Positions 22,709-33,543 of a stretch of 64,000 nt of DNA are shown here, piece by piece. The translations under genes were made by a program, and so were the position numbers. The notes below the pieces were generated by a model. It was not told where the DNA came from. It worked only from the letters and a program-made list of their open reading frames with translations, and made no database searches. The DNA is from Branchipolynoe longqiensis. Taxonomy: Eukaryota; Annelida; Polychaeta; Phyllodocida; Polynoidae. The number at the start of each line of letters is the position of its first letter. Within the stretch, counting starts at the first letter, position 1. Location of the stretch: NCBI GenBank assembly GCA_030323885.1, contig CM059198.1, positions 8,020,086-8,084,085 of the forward strand. Direction: 5' to 3'.

Positions 22709-22823
22709 ATCCAGTGGTGGTGAGTAGTATACATATGTGGCAATTTGCAGCAGGCAACGAAGCTGATAGTTTTCAGAACGTGCCATGCCCTGATTCTTCT
22801 TCAGGGAGACCAGACTGTCAGAA

Positions 22824-23012
22824 TCCTTGCCTGATATTCCACTAAGTCACATTATCCTGGTGCTGATCTAACCAGTCCTTGCCTTATCCTAGTAATACTG
22901 AGCGTCTGGCTGAGAAGTGACAAGTGGCTTCACTCGACCAGGGTTCTAACCCATGGGTTTGATTCCCACAACATCCCTAAACGGGAGACGGATATTATTT
23001 AACTCATTCGAC
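22824..23012 (-). mobile_element. SINE-A2, 3' truncated, head-to-head partner
   Basis: On the minus strand the A2 head (gtcgaatgagttaaat, then a long arm with gggtttgtgg-like and B-box-like parts) leads into the SINE-A body. It stops near gtggaatatcaggcaagg. Confidence 0.83.
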
Positions 23013-23322
23013 CAGACGGGGTTGCCGAAAAAGTAGAGCTTCCGTCTCCTGTTTTGGGAGACCAGGAGATCAGAACCCATGAGGGTGTGGGTTCGAATCT
23101 TGCTCGAGACAAACCAATGACTTAAAATTGATACTTTCGCTTCCTAGCCTGGCACTCGGCATTATTAGGATAGGGCAAGGACTGGTTGGCTCAGTGTCAG
23201 GATAATTTGACTGAGTGGGATATCAGATCATGGTGTTGGCCGCCTGGTCTTCCAGTAGGGCAGCACTATAAAGTCGTCATGTGCTCGGACGTAAAACAAC
23301 AACAAATAAACAAACAAACCAC
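23011..23322 (+). mobile_element. SINE-A2, nearly full length
   Basis: Head gaccagacggggttgccg; body with cattattaggatagggcaag and agtgtcaggataatttgac; a shortened tail that jumps from gtcgtcatgtgctc to ggacgtaaaacaacaac. Its head directly abuts the head of the minus-strand copy at 22824-23012. Confidence 0.88.
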
Positions 23323-23430
23323 TTTTCATATGATTGTATGGTTATGGAGCAATAAACAAAAAAGTAGGAATATAAAAAAATTACTTTTTGTATGTTTAAT
23401 TCTAATAGTTATGTCCATATTTGGGAAGAG
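23318..23430 (+). mobile_element. MITE-6 internal half
   Basis: Shares atggttatggagcaataaac and agtaggaatat with MITE-6 internal sequence, directly before a more complete copy. Confidence 0.6.
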
Positions 23431-23660
23431 TTCAGGCGCAAACCCACATCAACGCCAATGCAAAGTTTAAATCAAAATAAAATAAGTTTTTTATGTGAAG
23501 GGACTTTTAATGTTCGCTAGTTGCACTAGTCCTGTGATGAAATGGTTATGGAGCAATGCATGAAAACATAGGAGCATGAAAGTTTGACTCCAATGTTTAA
23601 CTCAATTTTTGGATTGGCTTTTACTGGGTTTTGCGCCTGAACTGGGTTTTGCGCCTGAAC
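23431..23660 (+). mobile_element. MITE-6 copy
   Basis: The left end is ttcaggcgcaaacccacat. The right end is the complement (ggattggcttttactggg, ttttgcgcctgaac). The last 18 bp are duplicated (gggttttgcgcctgaact twice). Internal gcaatgcatgaaaacatagg corresponds to the other copies. Confidence 0.78.
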
Positions 23661-23719
23661 TGCGGTCTGGCATTTAAAACAAGAAAGTAGGACAATTCAA
23701 TCATGCAAGTTAACTTAAT

Positions 23720-24075
23720 ATGTCGATAGGTTGAATGTTCCATGCAATCCATACACCACAATATGTCTAAATACCATGTAAATGCTCTTATTGATCTGAC
23801 TAATATTGATCTAGTTATATGATACTACTGTTACCAATATTGATCTAGTTATATGACACTACTGTTACCATATTGCTATGGAACCTTTGGGTTACATAAT
23901 ACCAGTGTGTTAGATGCTGCAGATTGGGTATTCAACAGTAATTGTATACCTTATTCCATATAATGTTTGTGTAAATAACCCTGAATTGAAAAATAGCAGG
24001 AAGACCAGTGCTTCAGTATTGACAAAATACTTATTCGGCCGAATAAACATATTTACAAACAAAGAAAGAACAAAC
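23720..24075 (+). repeat. Dispersed repeat F, copy 1
   Basis: It contains two copies of a 39-bp phrase built on attgatctagttatatga. The 3' part (agcaggaagaccagtgctt, tgacaaaatac, gaataaacatatttac) recurs at about 35281, 46237 and 58587. Its class is unknown. Confidence 0.5.
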
Positions 24076-24167
24076 AAAGAAATAATCAAATGGATAAACA
24101 GAAACACACATGAATATGAACAAAAGTTTGGTCATATTTAGATTCCATGATATTTATTTGAGTGTTG

Positions 24168-24250
24168 CGTTCTGACAACATGTAAGGAGAGGTACCCACT
24201 TGTGACAGTATGTAATTATTGTGGCGTTATAGTGCTACTCCAGTGGAGCA
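24168..24250 (-). mobile_element. Degenerate SINE-A 3' fragment
   Basis: On the minus strand it carries cactggagtagcactataa, gtcacaagtgggtacc and acatgttgtcagaacg, a mutated SINE-A tail. Confidence 0.55.
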
Positions 24251-24265
24251 TGTACATATATATAT

Positions 24266-25237
24266 GGGTCGTTCTCAGAAACTGTGTACCACTTGAGGTA
24301 GTCTACTAGAAATGCATATTTCAAAGAAACCCTTTATTGGAGTGTCAATATTTAGATTTCATCAGTTAGCCAAATAATGTGGGAGATAGTTTAGATCAAA
24401 AGTAAATGTTAATATTGTGTATTATGTATCTTATTGGGATGGATGTAGCTAAATACGTGGAAAATTACATCACTAATTTGTGACATTGTCAACAGCATTG
24501 AAAATAAAGTGTCACAAACTTAATGAAAACCTCTGAACAACAGCTCATTTCACTTCAAATGGTCATATACAATGTCTTCATTAAGTTGAAAACATTTATT
24601 TCTAAAAAAAAAATTAATTATGAAATAGTTAACATTTTCTGGAGTCATTAACATCGTAACATTTCGTTTCCACTTGCAAGTACTATGAAACTCTGTATCA
24701 AACACTGAGTACAGATACAGTACAGGAACTATGTTCACCATTTGACACTATGCATGGACCCAGTTATGGTATAGTAAAAGATAAATCCTGAAATTGCCCC
24801 TAAACATTGAAATTTGAGCCGAACATTTGTGTAAAATTGGTGTTTCCACTTTGTTACTCTGCTAATCTGTTACTCTGCTAATATTTTCTTGCTTTTCTAT
24901 TTAATATTCACAAATAAGACAAAACCATAGCAATGAGGTTTCAAATTATTATTACTACTGTTTATAAAGCAAGTGGCATGTGAAATGTCCTAAAAATGTC
25001 AAGTTTTGTGTGGAAAATATTTGATTTTGGAGTCAGATTGGTTTCCATGCTATACTGCTATTTATTGGGTGTGAGCATCATTTGACCTACTTAAAAATGC
25101 CAGAATATGTTTATTTTCAATTATTCAGATGCAAAAGGACATAAACATTGAGGAAACTTGCTTATAGGACTTTGGCAGCATTTTGATTTTCTGGTACTGA
25201 TGTCACACTATTGGTACACAACTTCTGAGAACGACCC
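24266..25237 (+). mobile_element. MITE-7, 972 bp
   Basis: The left end gggtcgttctcagaaactgt and the complement of the right end (gggtcgttctcagaagttgt) are about 25-bp inverted repeats reaching tgtgtacc. Both are flanked by atat. The interior is AT-rich without a meaningful frame. A TA-type target would suit Tc1/mariner-like elements; this is uncertain because the flanks are AT repeats. Confidence 0.8.
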
Positions 25238-25249
25238 ATATATGAAGTG

Positions 25250-25473
25250 TTCAGGTGCAAAACCAAGTAAACGCCAATCCAAAAATATAGTTTAATTAAC
25301 AGATTTGTACCTGAACATTATTTTAATTCTCACTAATTCCACTTTGCATGTGATCATATGGTTATGGAGCAATGAACAAAAGACCAGGAATATAACAACA
25401 GTAATTGTTGAAGGTTTGATTCCGATGTTTATCTCCATTTTTGGATTGGCATTTACATGGGTTTGCGCCTGAA
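25250..25473 (+). mobile_element. MITE-6, most complete copy, about 224 bp
   Basis: The left end is ttcaggtgcaaaaccaagt, followed by aaacgccaatccaaaaat. The right end is the complement (atttttggattggc, tttgcgcctgaa). The inside holds gatcatatggttatggagca. It has inverted repeats of about 37 bp and no ORF. Confidence 0.85.
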
Positions 25474-25593
25474 ATATATATATATATGAAAAGCTCTTTA
25501 TATATGTTAAGTGTTCTTTTCCAAAGCACGAGCTACGAGCTTGGCATTGGCATTGCAAGCTCATTTTATTGTATCGGCGCTTATCGCGTTTTG

Positions 25594-25906
25594 GACCGGA
25601 CTGGGAGGCCGAATCTGCAGAGCGCAGGCTTCCCATGAAGGAGATCGGGAGTTCGATTCCCCACTCGAGTCAAACAATGACTTAAACAATTAATATTTCT
25701 CGCTTCGACTTACAAAATAAATATTTCTCGCTTATGACAGGGTCGGGATAATGTGTCTGAATGGGATGTCAGATCATGGTGCTGGTGGCCTATCTTCCTA
25801 ATCAGGCAGCACTATAGGGTCGCCATGAGTGTGAACTGCCACACGTTCGGTCCTCATAATACCTTAGATGTTGCCAGGTCGTAAACTCCAACAAGCAACG
25901 AATCAA
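25594..25906 (+). mobile_element. SINE-A1 with rearranged body
   Basis: Head gaggccgaatctgcagagcg with a B-box-like gttcgattcc. The body repeats an aaatatttctcgctt phrase (about 25694 and 25721) where other copies have the cattattagg block. It resumes at gggataatgtgtctgaatgg through the tail tgccaggtcgtaaactcc. Confidence 0.85.
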
Positions 25907-26049
25907 CTGTTCATCTATTTTCATATGCAGCCATCGTCATATACTTGATAGACTTATTTATACACAGCTACATATATCCAACGGTTTGGTCCATTAGTTG
26001 TTTAAGCAGGGGAAATTTCAGTCATAGAAGACTGGCCTTCCTCATTCCA

Positions 26050-26280
26050 CTGCTGGTCGATAGAAAGCCTGAGCCTACACTTTTACCGGGATTTTTAACC
26101 TCCCACACCACATAGACATGGTATGAGAGCTACTGGCCTTTGATGACGCTGTAAGTTATACACAGCGGTGGAAATCCAAATTGGCAGAGCTGGGGGCACG
26201 GGGAATCGAACCGCCGACCCTCAGATTAGGAGTCTGACCTAGAAAAAAGTCAAACACTCTAACCACTCCACCACAGAGAA
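26050..26280 (-). mobile_element. SINE-B, 3' truncated
   Basis: Minus strand: gttctctgtggtggagtgg, an A/B-box head, then aatttggatttccaccgctg and atgccatgtctatgtggtg-type body. The 3' part is lost and replaced at 26007-26049 by a gaaatttcagtcatagaag-type sequence also seen near 61660. Confidence 0.85.
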
Positions 26281-26747
26281 CGCAATGGTATATTCAGTGT
26301 ATAAATATTGATCTAAGTACAAGTCTGTCTTCTACTCGGATAGAATCTGAATGTGGAGAACGCAGAAAAGATCAAAGCTATAACTCTGTCACTAAGAATT
26401 GCTGGGGGGGGAGGGGTTCTATCGGGATGACTAGATCAGACACTGCAGGTACCATCACACCTCACAGCACTAATCCCCCCACCCCCTTACACGTCCGCCT
26501 GCCCCCCCTGTCCACCCCCCTTCCTCCGCTGGTCATATATAAACGGTGATGTGATGCCCCAGCTGGGGTTCGGACACACGAGGTAGCGATATCATAGTGT
26601 AAAAATATACAGATTTTCAGTTCAGAATTATATATTGGCAGAGAGGATTCTTATTCTTGGATGACGGAGTGAGGACAAGGTTATGTAATGTAAAAGCAAT
26701 GATGCCCCACTCACATTATGACATGATATAAACTATGTGAAATATAT
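26281..26747. other. Unassigned stretch
   Basis: It contains a poly-G run at 26403-26412 and a C-rich part at 26470-26525. No gene is recognised. Confidence 0.5.
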
Positions 26748-27339
26748 GTTCACAGGTAGGGGCTACGACTTGGATTTCAAAACGTCTTGAAAAAGCAAGA
26801 CGTTCTGAAAAACCAAGCCAGTTTACATGTATAAACCAATAGGGGTGACCTGTCACAGTCTGACACTACTTTAATATTGAAGATGGAACCTAACAAAATA
26901 CATCATTAAAATGGCTATAAGTAGCTCGTCAAAGTTCATGTGAAGAAAATGCTCATGTGTATAGTATGTTCATAATATTCAATTAAAACTACATTAAAAT
27001 AAAGAGATTATCTTATTTTGCCTATAACATTGTGCTGTTTTTATTCTGGAATTAGTCATTTTTACTGGTGAAACACCATGATCTATTTAAACAAGTATTT
27101 TTCTTAGAATCAAAATCCTGGACATAGTTAATGAGAAATAACCAACAATATGAACAAATCATGATGAATAGTATCATATATGCCATTAGTCTAATGTACA
27201 CAGGCAGATGGGTTGTTGTTTTAGCAGTCTACTTACACAAGGATGGCCTCTGGAGCTGGGTGTGGGTGTGGGTGTGTGTGTGTGTGGGTGCAAAGTGAGA
27301 TTTCTCTCTGTGTGGTATATCCACCCTGCAGTATATGTG

Positions 27340-27745
27340 TATGTGCATATACAGACAGACATATACATTTATATATATATATGCATATACTTATATATAT
27401 GCATATATAGGCATACTTATAGTGGTATACACGCATATATGTGGATATATGTGCATATATATGCATATATACACATATATACATGTATATATGTATATAT
27501 ACACATATATATGCGTATATATACGCATATATAAATATATACACATATATATGCATATATACATATATGCGCATATATATGTGCATGTATGTGTATATAT
27601 GTGTATATATGCACATATATACACATACATACATGTAGGTATGTATATACACACTTATATACATATATATATATATATGTGTATATATGTGTATATATGG
27701 ACATCTATATGTGCATATATATATACATATATGTATGGATATACT
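27340..27745. repeat. (ATATATGC)-type microsatellite, left arm
   Basis: Alternating purine-pyrimidine tract of atatatgcatatatac units, which could form Z-DNA or cruciforms. It has a counterpart in the right arm at 30765-31145. The Tyr/Ile-rich frames here are artefacts. Confidence 0.9.
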
Positions 27746-28222
27746 GGTACTGGTAGTACCCCTATCCTCAAACTTAAAAACAAGGTTTGGCAACAGTCAT
27801 GGCTCAATGACCATGACCCACATCCCCACTAAGTTTTTCAGTTAGTCAGTTTACAGATGCATCCCCACCCTAGCTTCTTTGTGTTGATGTAACCCTGCCA
27901 GCCATATAGACCAGGTTAGTGGTAGTCATGCATGGTTGCCCCACCTGACACCTCCCCCCCCCAACCACACACACAAAGAAAGACAATAGCCACACAGCAA
28001 CACTGGTCTGCCATCCACACCCCCACCAGCCCACTTGTAGCCACACCATGCTGGTCAATGATGATGTGGTGATATTTATTTAAATTTTATTTTATTTATA
28101 TTTAAATTGATTTATTTATTATCCTTACTTTTTAATTGTTTTCAGATTATTTCTATCCATACTGTTTGCTCATTATTCACATGCTGTCAGGACCTCCCAC
28201 CAATTGGACCCCTCTGGGTTTA

Positions 28223-28300
28223 GCAGTTCCTCTGTAGCTCAGATGGCAGAGTGTTGGTCTCAAGATCAGAGGGTAACCAGTTCGAATCTTGGAACTGCAA
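28223..28300 (+). tRNA. tRNA-like unit in left arm (pseudo or derived)
   Basis: It has an A-box-like tagctcagatggcagagtg and a B-box-like agttcgaatct. The outer segments gcagttcc and ggaactgc are perfect complements. A T8 run four bases later is a pol III-type terminator. Canonical anticodon and T-stem pairing are poor, so this is probably a degenerate tRNA or tRNA-derived unit rather than a working tRNA. It points toward the element core. Confidence 0.55.
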
Positions 28301-28303
28301 TAC

Positions 28304-28313
28304 TTTTTTTTAA
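28304..28313 (+). terminator. Pol III-type T-run after tRNA-like unit
   Basis: An eight-T run directly follows the tRNA-like unit in the left arm. The same arrangement exists on the minus strand in the right arm at 30173-30180. Confidence 0.5.
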
Positions 28314-28440
28314 AAGAATGTCATACTACTTTTTTTTGTAATGCATAATTATTTGAGGTATAAGAATTATACAAATATATATTTGCGGAGGAATAGTTAA
28401 GCGTTCCTGATTAATCTGATATTTATTATATATTACTTCG

Positions 28441-30115
28441 AATACTGGGCTTTACCCGGCTCTACTTTACATGGCTCAGGTTTAGCCGGCTCTGCTTTAC
28501 ACGGCTCTGCTTTACCCGGATCAGCTTTACCCAGGTCAATTTTACCCGACTCGTCTTCACCTGACTCGACTTCACCCCACCCGACTTCACTCGACCCGAC
28601 TTCACCCGACCTGACTTCACCTGACCCGAGTTCACCCGACCCGAGTTCACCCGACATGACTTTACCCGACATGACTTTACCCCGCTCGACGTTACCCACC
28701 TCGACGTTACCCGCCTCGACGTTACCCACCTCGACGTTACCCACCTCGACGTTACACGCCTCGACGTTACCCACCTTGATGTTACATGCCTCGATGTTAC
28801 CTGCCTCGACGTTATCCGCCTCGATGTTACCTGCCTCGACGTTCCCGCCTCGATGTTACCCGCCTCAACGTTACCCGCATCGACATTACCCGCCTCGACG
28901 TTACCCCTCTCAACGTTACCCGCCTCGACGTTACCCACCTCGACGTTACCCGCCTCGACATTACCCGCCTCGACGTTACCCACCTAGACGTTACCCGCCT
29001 CGTTGTTATCCGCCTCGACGTTACCCACCTCGATGTTACCCGCCTCGACGTTACCCGCCTCGATGTTACCCGCCTTGACGTTACCCGCCTCGACGTTACA
29101 CGCCTCGACATTACCCGCCTCGCTGTTACCCGCCTCGACGTTACCCACCTCGACATTACCCGCCTCGACGTTACACGCCTAGACGTTACCCGCCTCGTTG
29201 TTACCCGCCTCGACGTTACCCGCCTCGACGTTACCCGCCTCGATGTTACCTGCCTTGACGTTACCCGCCTCGACGTTACACCCCTCGACATTACCCGCCT
29301 CGCTGTTACCCGCCTCGACGTTACCCACCTCGACATTACCCGCCTTGACGTTACCCGCCTCGACGTTACTCGCCTCGATGTTACCCGCCTTGACGTTACC
29401 CACCTCGATGTTACCCACCTCAATGTTACCTGCCTCGATGTTACCCGCCTCGATGTTACCCGCCTCAACGTTACCCACCTCAACGTTACCCGCCTCAACG
29501 TAAAGTCCAGGTGGGTAACATCAGGTCGGGTAATGTTGGGTCGGGTATACTCGTGTCAGGTAAACTCGGGTCAGATAAAGTGAGCTGAGGTAAAGTCGGG
29601 TCAGGTATAGTGTGGTCAGGTAAAGTGTGGTCGGGTAAAGTGTGGTCGGGTAAAGTTGGGTCGGCTAAACTCGGGTCAGGTAAACTCGGGTCAGGTAAAG
29701 TGAGGTGAAAAGTGAGGTGAGGTAAAGTCAGGCCGGGTAAGGTGTGGCCGGGTAAAGTGTGGTCGGGTAAAGTGTGGTCGGGTGAACTCAGGTCGGGTGA
29801 AGTCGGGTCGGGTAAAGTTGGGTCAGGTAAAGTCGGGTTGGGTAATGTTGGGTCGGGTAACGTTTAGGCGGGTAACGTCGAGGTGGGTAATGTCGAGGTG
29901 GGAAACATTGAGGTGGGTAACGTTGAGGTGGGTAACATCGAGATGGGTCACGTCGAGCCAGGTAACATCGAGGCGGGTCACATCGAGCCGGGTAAAGTCG
30001 AGGCGGGGTAACGTCAAGTCGAGCCGGGGTAAACTCGAACCGGGGTAAAGTCGAGCTGGGCTAAAGTCGACCTGGGGTAAAGTCGACCCGGGGTAAAGTC
30101 GAGCCCGGTAAATTT
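28441..30115. repeat. 15-bp tandem core of the foldback element
   Basis: The left half runs on units such as cgcctcgacgttacc (28680-29500). They are preceded by more diverged cccgactcgacttca units (28441-28680). The right half carries the complementary orientation (gggtaacgtcgaggc-type and ggtcgggtaaagt-type units, 29500-30115). A block containing the variant cgcctcgttgtta recurs 195 bp apart (28982 and 29177), and one with cgcctcgctgtta recurs 180 bp apart, showing higher-order duplication of 12-13 units. Frames on both strands are spurious. Confidence 0.92.
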
Positions 30116-30172
30116 GACTAATATTAATATAATTATGCATTTACAAAAAAAATTATTAAGACATTCTTTACA

Positions 30173-30259
30173 AAAAAAGTATTCTAGTTCCAAGATTCGA
30201 ACCAGTTACCCTCTGATCTTGAGACCAACACTCTGCCATCTGAGCTATAGAGGAACTGC
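30173..30259 (-). tRNA. tRNA-like unit in right arm, with T-run
   Basis: Inverted counterpart of 28223-28313, with the same A-box-like and B-box-like sequences and a T7 run downstream on the minus strand. It also points toward the core. It carries substitutions relative to the left copy (cagttcc replaced by tagttcc at one end), which weakens the outer stem. Confidence 0.5.
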
Positions 30260-30764
30260 TAAACCCAGAGTGGTCCAATTGGTGGCAGAATGCTGGGAGG
30301 TCCTGACAGCATGTGAATAATGAGCAAACAATATGGATAGAAATAATCTGAAAAAATTTAAAAAGTAAGGATAATAAATAAATAAATCAATTTAAATAAA
30401 AATAAAATTTAAATAAATATCACCACATCATCTTTGACCAGCATGGTTGGCTACAAGTGGGCTGGTGGGGGTGTGGATGGCAGACCAGTGTTGCTGTGTG
30501 GCTATTGTCTTACTTTGTGTGTGTGGGTGGTGGGGGAGGTGTCAGGTGGGGCAACCATGCATGACTACCACTAACCTGGTCTATATGGCTGACAGGGTGA
30601 CACCAACACAAAGAAGCTAGGGTGGGGATGCATCTGTAAACTGACTAACTGAAAAACTTAGTGGGGATGTGGGTCATGGTCATTGAGCCATGACTGCTGC
30701 CAAACCTTGTTTTTAAGTTTGTGGATAGGGGTACTACCAGTACCAGTATATCCATACATCCATA

Positions 30765-31145
30765 CATTTATGTATATATATGCCCATATATATGCACAGA
30801 TAGATGCCCATATATACATGTATATATGTGTATATATGGGTGTATATACATACCTACATGTATGTATGTGTATATATGTGCATATATACACATATATACA
30901 CATATATATGCGTATATATGTATATATGCATATATATATGTGTATATATGCATATATATGCGTATATATGCATATATATGCGTATATATACGCATATATA
31001 TGTGTATATATACATATCTACATGTATATATGTGTACATATTCATATATATGCACATATATGCGTGTATATCACTATATCTTTATAATTATGCCTATATA
31101 TGCATATATATATATATATATGCATATATATATATACATGTATAT
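30765..31145. repeat. (ATATATGC)-type microsatellite, right arm
   Basis: Inverted counterpart of 27340-27745. Its length differs slightly, as expected for a microsatellite. Confidence 0.9.
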
Positions 31146-31872
31146 TCTGTCTGTATATGCACCTACACATTTTCTATGGTGGATATACCACACAGAGAGA
31201 AATCACACTTTTCACCCACACCCACACCCACACCCAACCCACACCCACACCCAACTCCAGTGGCCATCCTTGTGTAGTAGACTGCTAAAACAACAACCCA
31301 TCTGCCTGTGTACATTAGAGTAATGGCATATATGATGCTATTCATCATGATTTGTTCATATTGTTGGTTATTTCTCATTAACTATGTCCAGGATTTTGAT
31401 TCTAAGAAAAATACTGGTTTAAATAGACCATGGTGTTTCACCAGTAAAAATGACTAATTCCAGAATAAAAACAGCACAATGTTATAGGCAAAATAAGATT
31501 ATCTCTTTATTTTAATGTAGTTTTAATTGAATATTATGAACATACTATAGACAGGAGCATTTTCTTCATAGAAACTTTGAAGAGCTACTTATAGCCATTT
31601 TAATGATGTATTTTGTTAGGTTCCATCCTCAATATTAAAGTAGTGGCAGACTGTGACAGGTCACCCCTATTTGTTTCTATATGTAAACTGTCTTGGTTTT
31701 TCAAAACGTCTTGATTTTTCAAGACGTTTTGAAATCCAAGACGTGGCCTCTACCTGGTTCATACATGATGCCTAAGATTAATGAAGAGATGTGTTATATA
31801 AGAAACAGTTCAATAGGAACACCTCCGTGATTCAAGCAATCACTGATCTTCTACGTAACGATCGAATAGTAC

Positions 31873-32589
31873 CGGCATTGAGGTATGTGCACACTGGTGG
31901 TATGTGATATAATACCAGGTATATCATTAGCACTGCCTTCAGTACTAAGTTAATCCAATTGAACCCCAGTGGTATGTGGTATATTATCAAGTATAGCATT
32001 AGCATTAACTTAATACGATTGAATCTGCATTTAGGTATGTGCACACTGGTGGTGTGTGATATATTATCCTGTATAGCATGAACACTGACTTCAGAACTAA
32101 GTTAATCCAATTGCACCCGGATGTATGCGGTATATTATCAAGTATAGCATTACCATTAACTTAATACAATTGTATCTGCATTTAGGTATCTGCACACTGG
32201 TGGTGTGTGATATAATACCAGGTATATCATTAGCACTGCCTTCAGTACTAAGTTAATCCAATTGCACCCGGTGGTATGTGGTATATTATCAAGTATATCA
32301 TGAGCATTAACTTAATACGATTGCATCTGCATTTAGGTATGTGCACCCGGGTGGTCTGTGATATATAATCATGTATATCATTAGCATTGACTCCAGTAGT
32401 TAGTGAATCCAATTGCACCCCAGTGGTATGCGGTATATTATCAAGTATAGCATTAACATTAACTTAAGACAATTGTATCTGCATTTAGGTATGTGCACCC
32501 TGGTGGTGTGTGATATAATATCCGGTATATCATTAACACTGACTTCAGGACTAAGATAATACAATTGCCCCGCAGTCGTATGTGGTATA
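31873..32589. repeat. 151-152 bp tandem array with internal half-units
   Basis: The block aggtatgtgcacac starts at 31881, 32033, 32184 (variant), 32335 and 32487. Each unit consists of two related halves of about 76 bp, each containing tggtatgtg-gatat and agttaatccaatt / acttaatacgatt. The array ends abruptly where SINE-C copy 2 begins. Confidence 0.93.
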
Positions 32590-32870
32590 CCATCCTATCG
32601 ATCCTGCTCAGTGGACCCATTTGCAGTTTGGGTTAATTTCCATTCCAACCAGTGGTCTACAAATGGTTCATCAAAGACTGTGGTATGTTCTGTCCTGTCT
32701 GTGGGAAAGTGCATATAAAAGACCCCTTGCTGCTTATTGGAAAGAGTAGCCTAGGTGGCAGTAGAAGCTTTCATCCAAAGAAATATGTCAGAATGACCAT
32801 ACGTTTGATGTCCAATAGCCAATTATAAAAATCAATGTACACTAGAGGCATCATTAAATAAAACAAGTTT
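32590..32870 (+). mobile_element. SINE-C copy 2, 5' truncated
   Basis: It starts at the B-box part (tatcgatcctgctcagtgg) and continues through ccaaccagtggtctac, ctgtctgtgggaaagtgc, atgtcagaatgaccatac and the 3' end aggcatcattaaataaaac. It lacks MITE-3 and so gives an empty site for copy 1. Confidence 0.9.
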
Positions 32871-32924
32871 AAATTTTTGATTAAGCATGAGGAATTCCAA
32901 TCATGGCTTGTTGATCTTCCTCAT

Positions 32925-33062
32925 TTCACCAGTCCTTACCTCGCCAGGCTAAGTTGCGAAAAGTATAGTCATTGGTTTAATTCGGACGGTGTTTGAACCC
33001 AATGACTTCGAATCCCATGACCTGTCATATTGGAAGCAAGTGCTTTACTCATTTCATCAGTG
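32925..33062 (-). mobile_element. Degenerate SINE-A2 head
   Basis: On the minus strand the order is tgatgaaatgagtaaagc, acttgcttccaatatgac, a B-box-like gggttcaaac, then agtcattggtt in inverted form. It is strongly diverged. The short frame over 32989-33228 overlaps it and is not a gene. Confidence 0.6.
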
Positions 33063-33246
33063 CAATAATAGTGAATGGCCTTTTACTTGTAGGCAATTAG
33101 CTGATCTTATGTCAATAACACTGGAATTCTCACAAATGTTCGAATTAATCACAAATAAAAGTATTGACATTGGTTTCGATTTTAAAATTAAGCAGATGGC
33201 TTTTTACCTCAATAACAATATGTTTTGATAACACTGAATGAAAACA

Positions 33247-33543
33247 GTGTTTGTTTGTTGTTGTTTTACACCCTAGCAACAACTAAGGTCATATCAGGAC
33301 AGATACCGACTTGTGACAGTGCGCACTCATGGTGACTTTATAGTGCTGCCCCACTTGGAAACCAGGCCGCCAGTACTATGACTCGATATCCCACTCAGCC
33401 ACATTATCCTGACTCTGAGCTAACCAATCCTTGCCCTGTCCTATTAATGCTGAGTGCCAGGCTAGGAACTGACAAGTGTACATTTTAAAGTCATTGGTTT
33501 GACTCGACCGGGAAACAAACTCCCGACCTTCTGCACATGAGGG
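33247..33543 (-). mobile_element. SINE-A1 flanked by an 11-bp target duplication
   Basis: Full body and tail on the minus strand. The 5' head ends near cccctcatgtgcagaagg, so the A-box part is lost. gaatgaaaaca is present directly at both ends (33236-33246 and 33544-33554), a target-site duplication from LINE-type retrotransposition. This is the best evidence in the window that SINE-A moves by target-primed reverse transcription. Confidence 0.9.

Larger units (their letters stand above)
26753..31756. mobile_element. 5.0-kb foldback element with about 1.6-kb inverted arms
   Basis: The left arm (26753-28352) and right arm (30127-31756) are inverted copies that look more than 90% identical by eye over sampled blocks. 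They share the same order: terminal caggtag end with a small hairpin (acgtcttg/caagacgt), unique 500-bp segment, g-t rich repeat, (atatatgc)n microsatellite, unique 400-bp segment, tRNA-like unit, T-run. The core (28353-30126) is a 15-bp tandem repeat that is itself inverted about its middle. The 5-bp sequence GTTCA flanks both ends (26748-26752, 31757-31761), consistent with a target-site duplication. No transposase frame is present. TSD length and ends do not identify the superfamily. Confidence 0.9.

Noticed and set aside
24000..24110. Short Phe/Leu-rich minus-strand frame that might look like a membrane protein
   Set aside because: It lies over the caaacaaagaaa-type 3' part of dispersed repeat F and has no homologue I recognise.
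28433..29583. Long repetitive frames (TRLDV, NVEAG and similar)
   Set aside because: They come from the 15-bp tandem core, which is open in several frames on both strands.
27233..31323. Tyr/Ile/Cys-rich frames of up to 200 codons
   Set aside because: They come from the (atatatgc)n microsatellites in the foldback arms.
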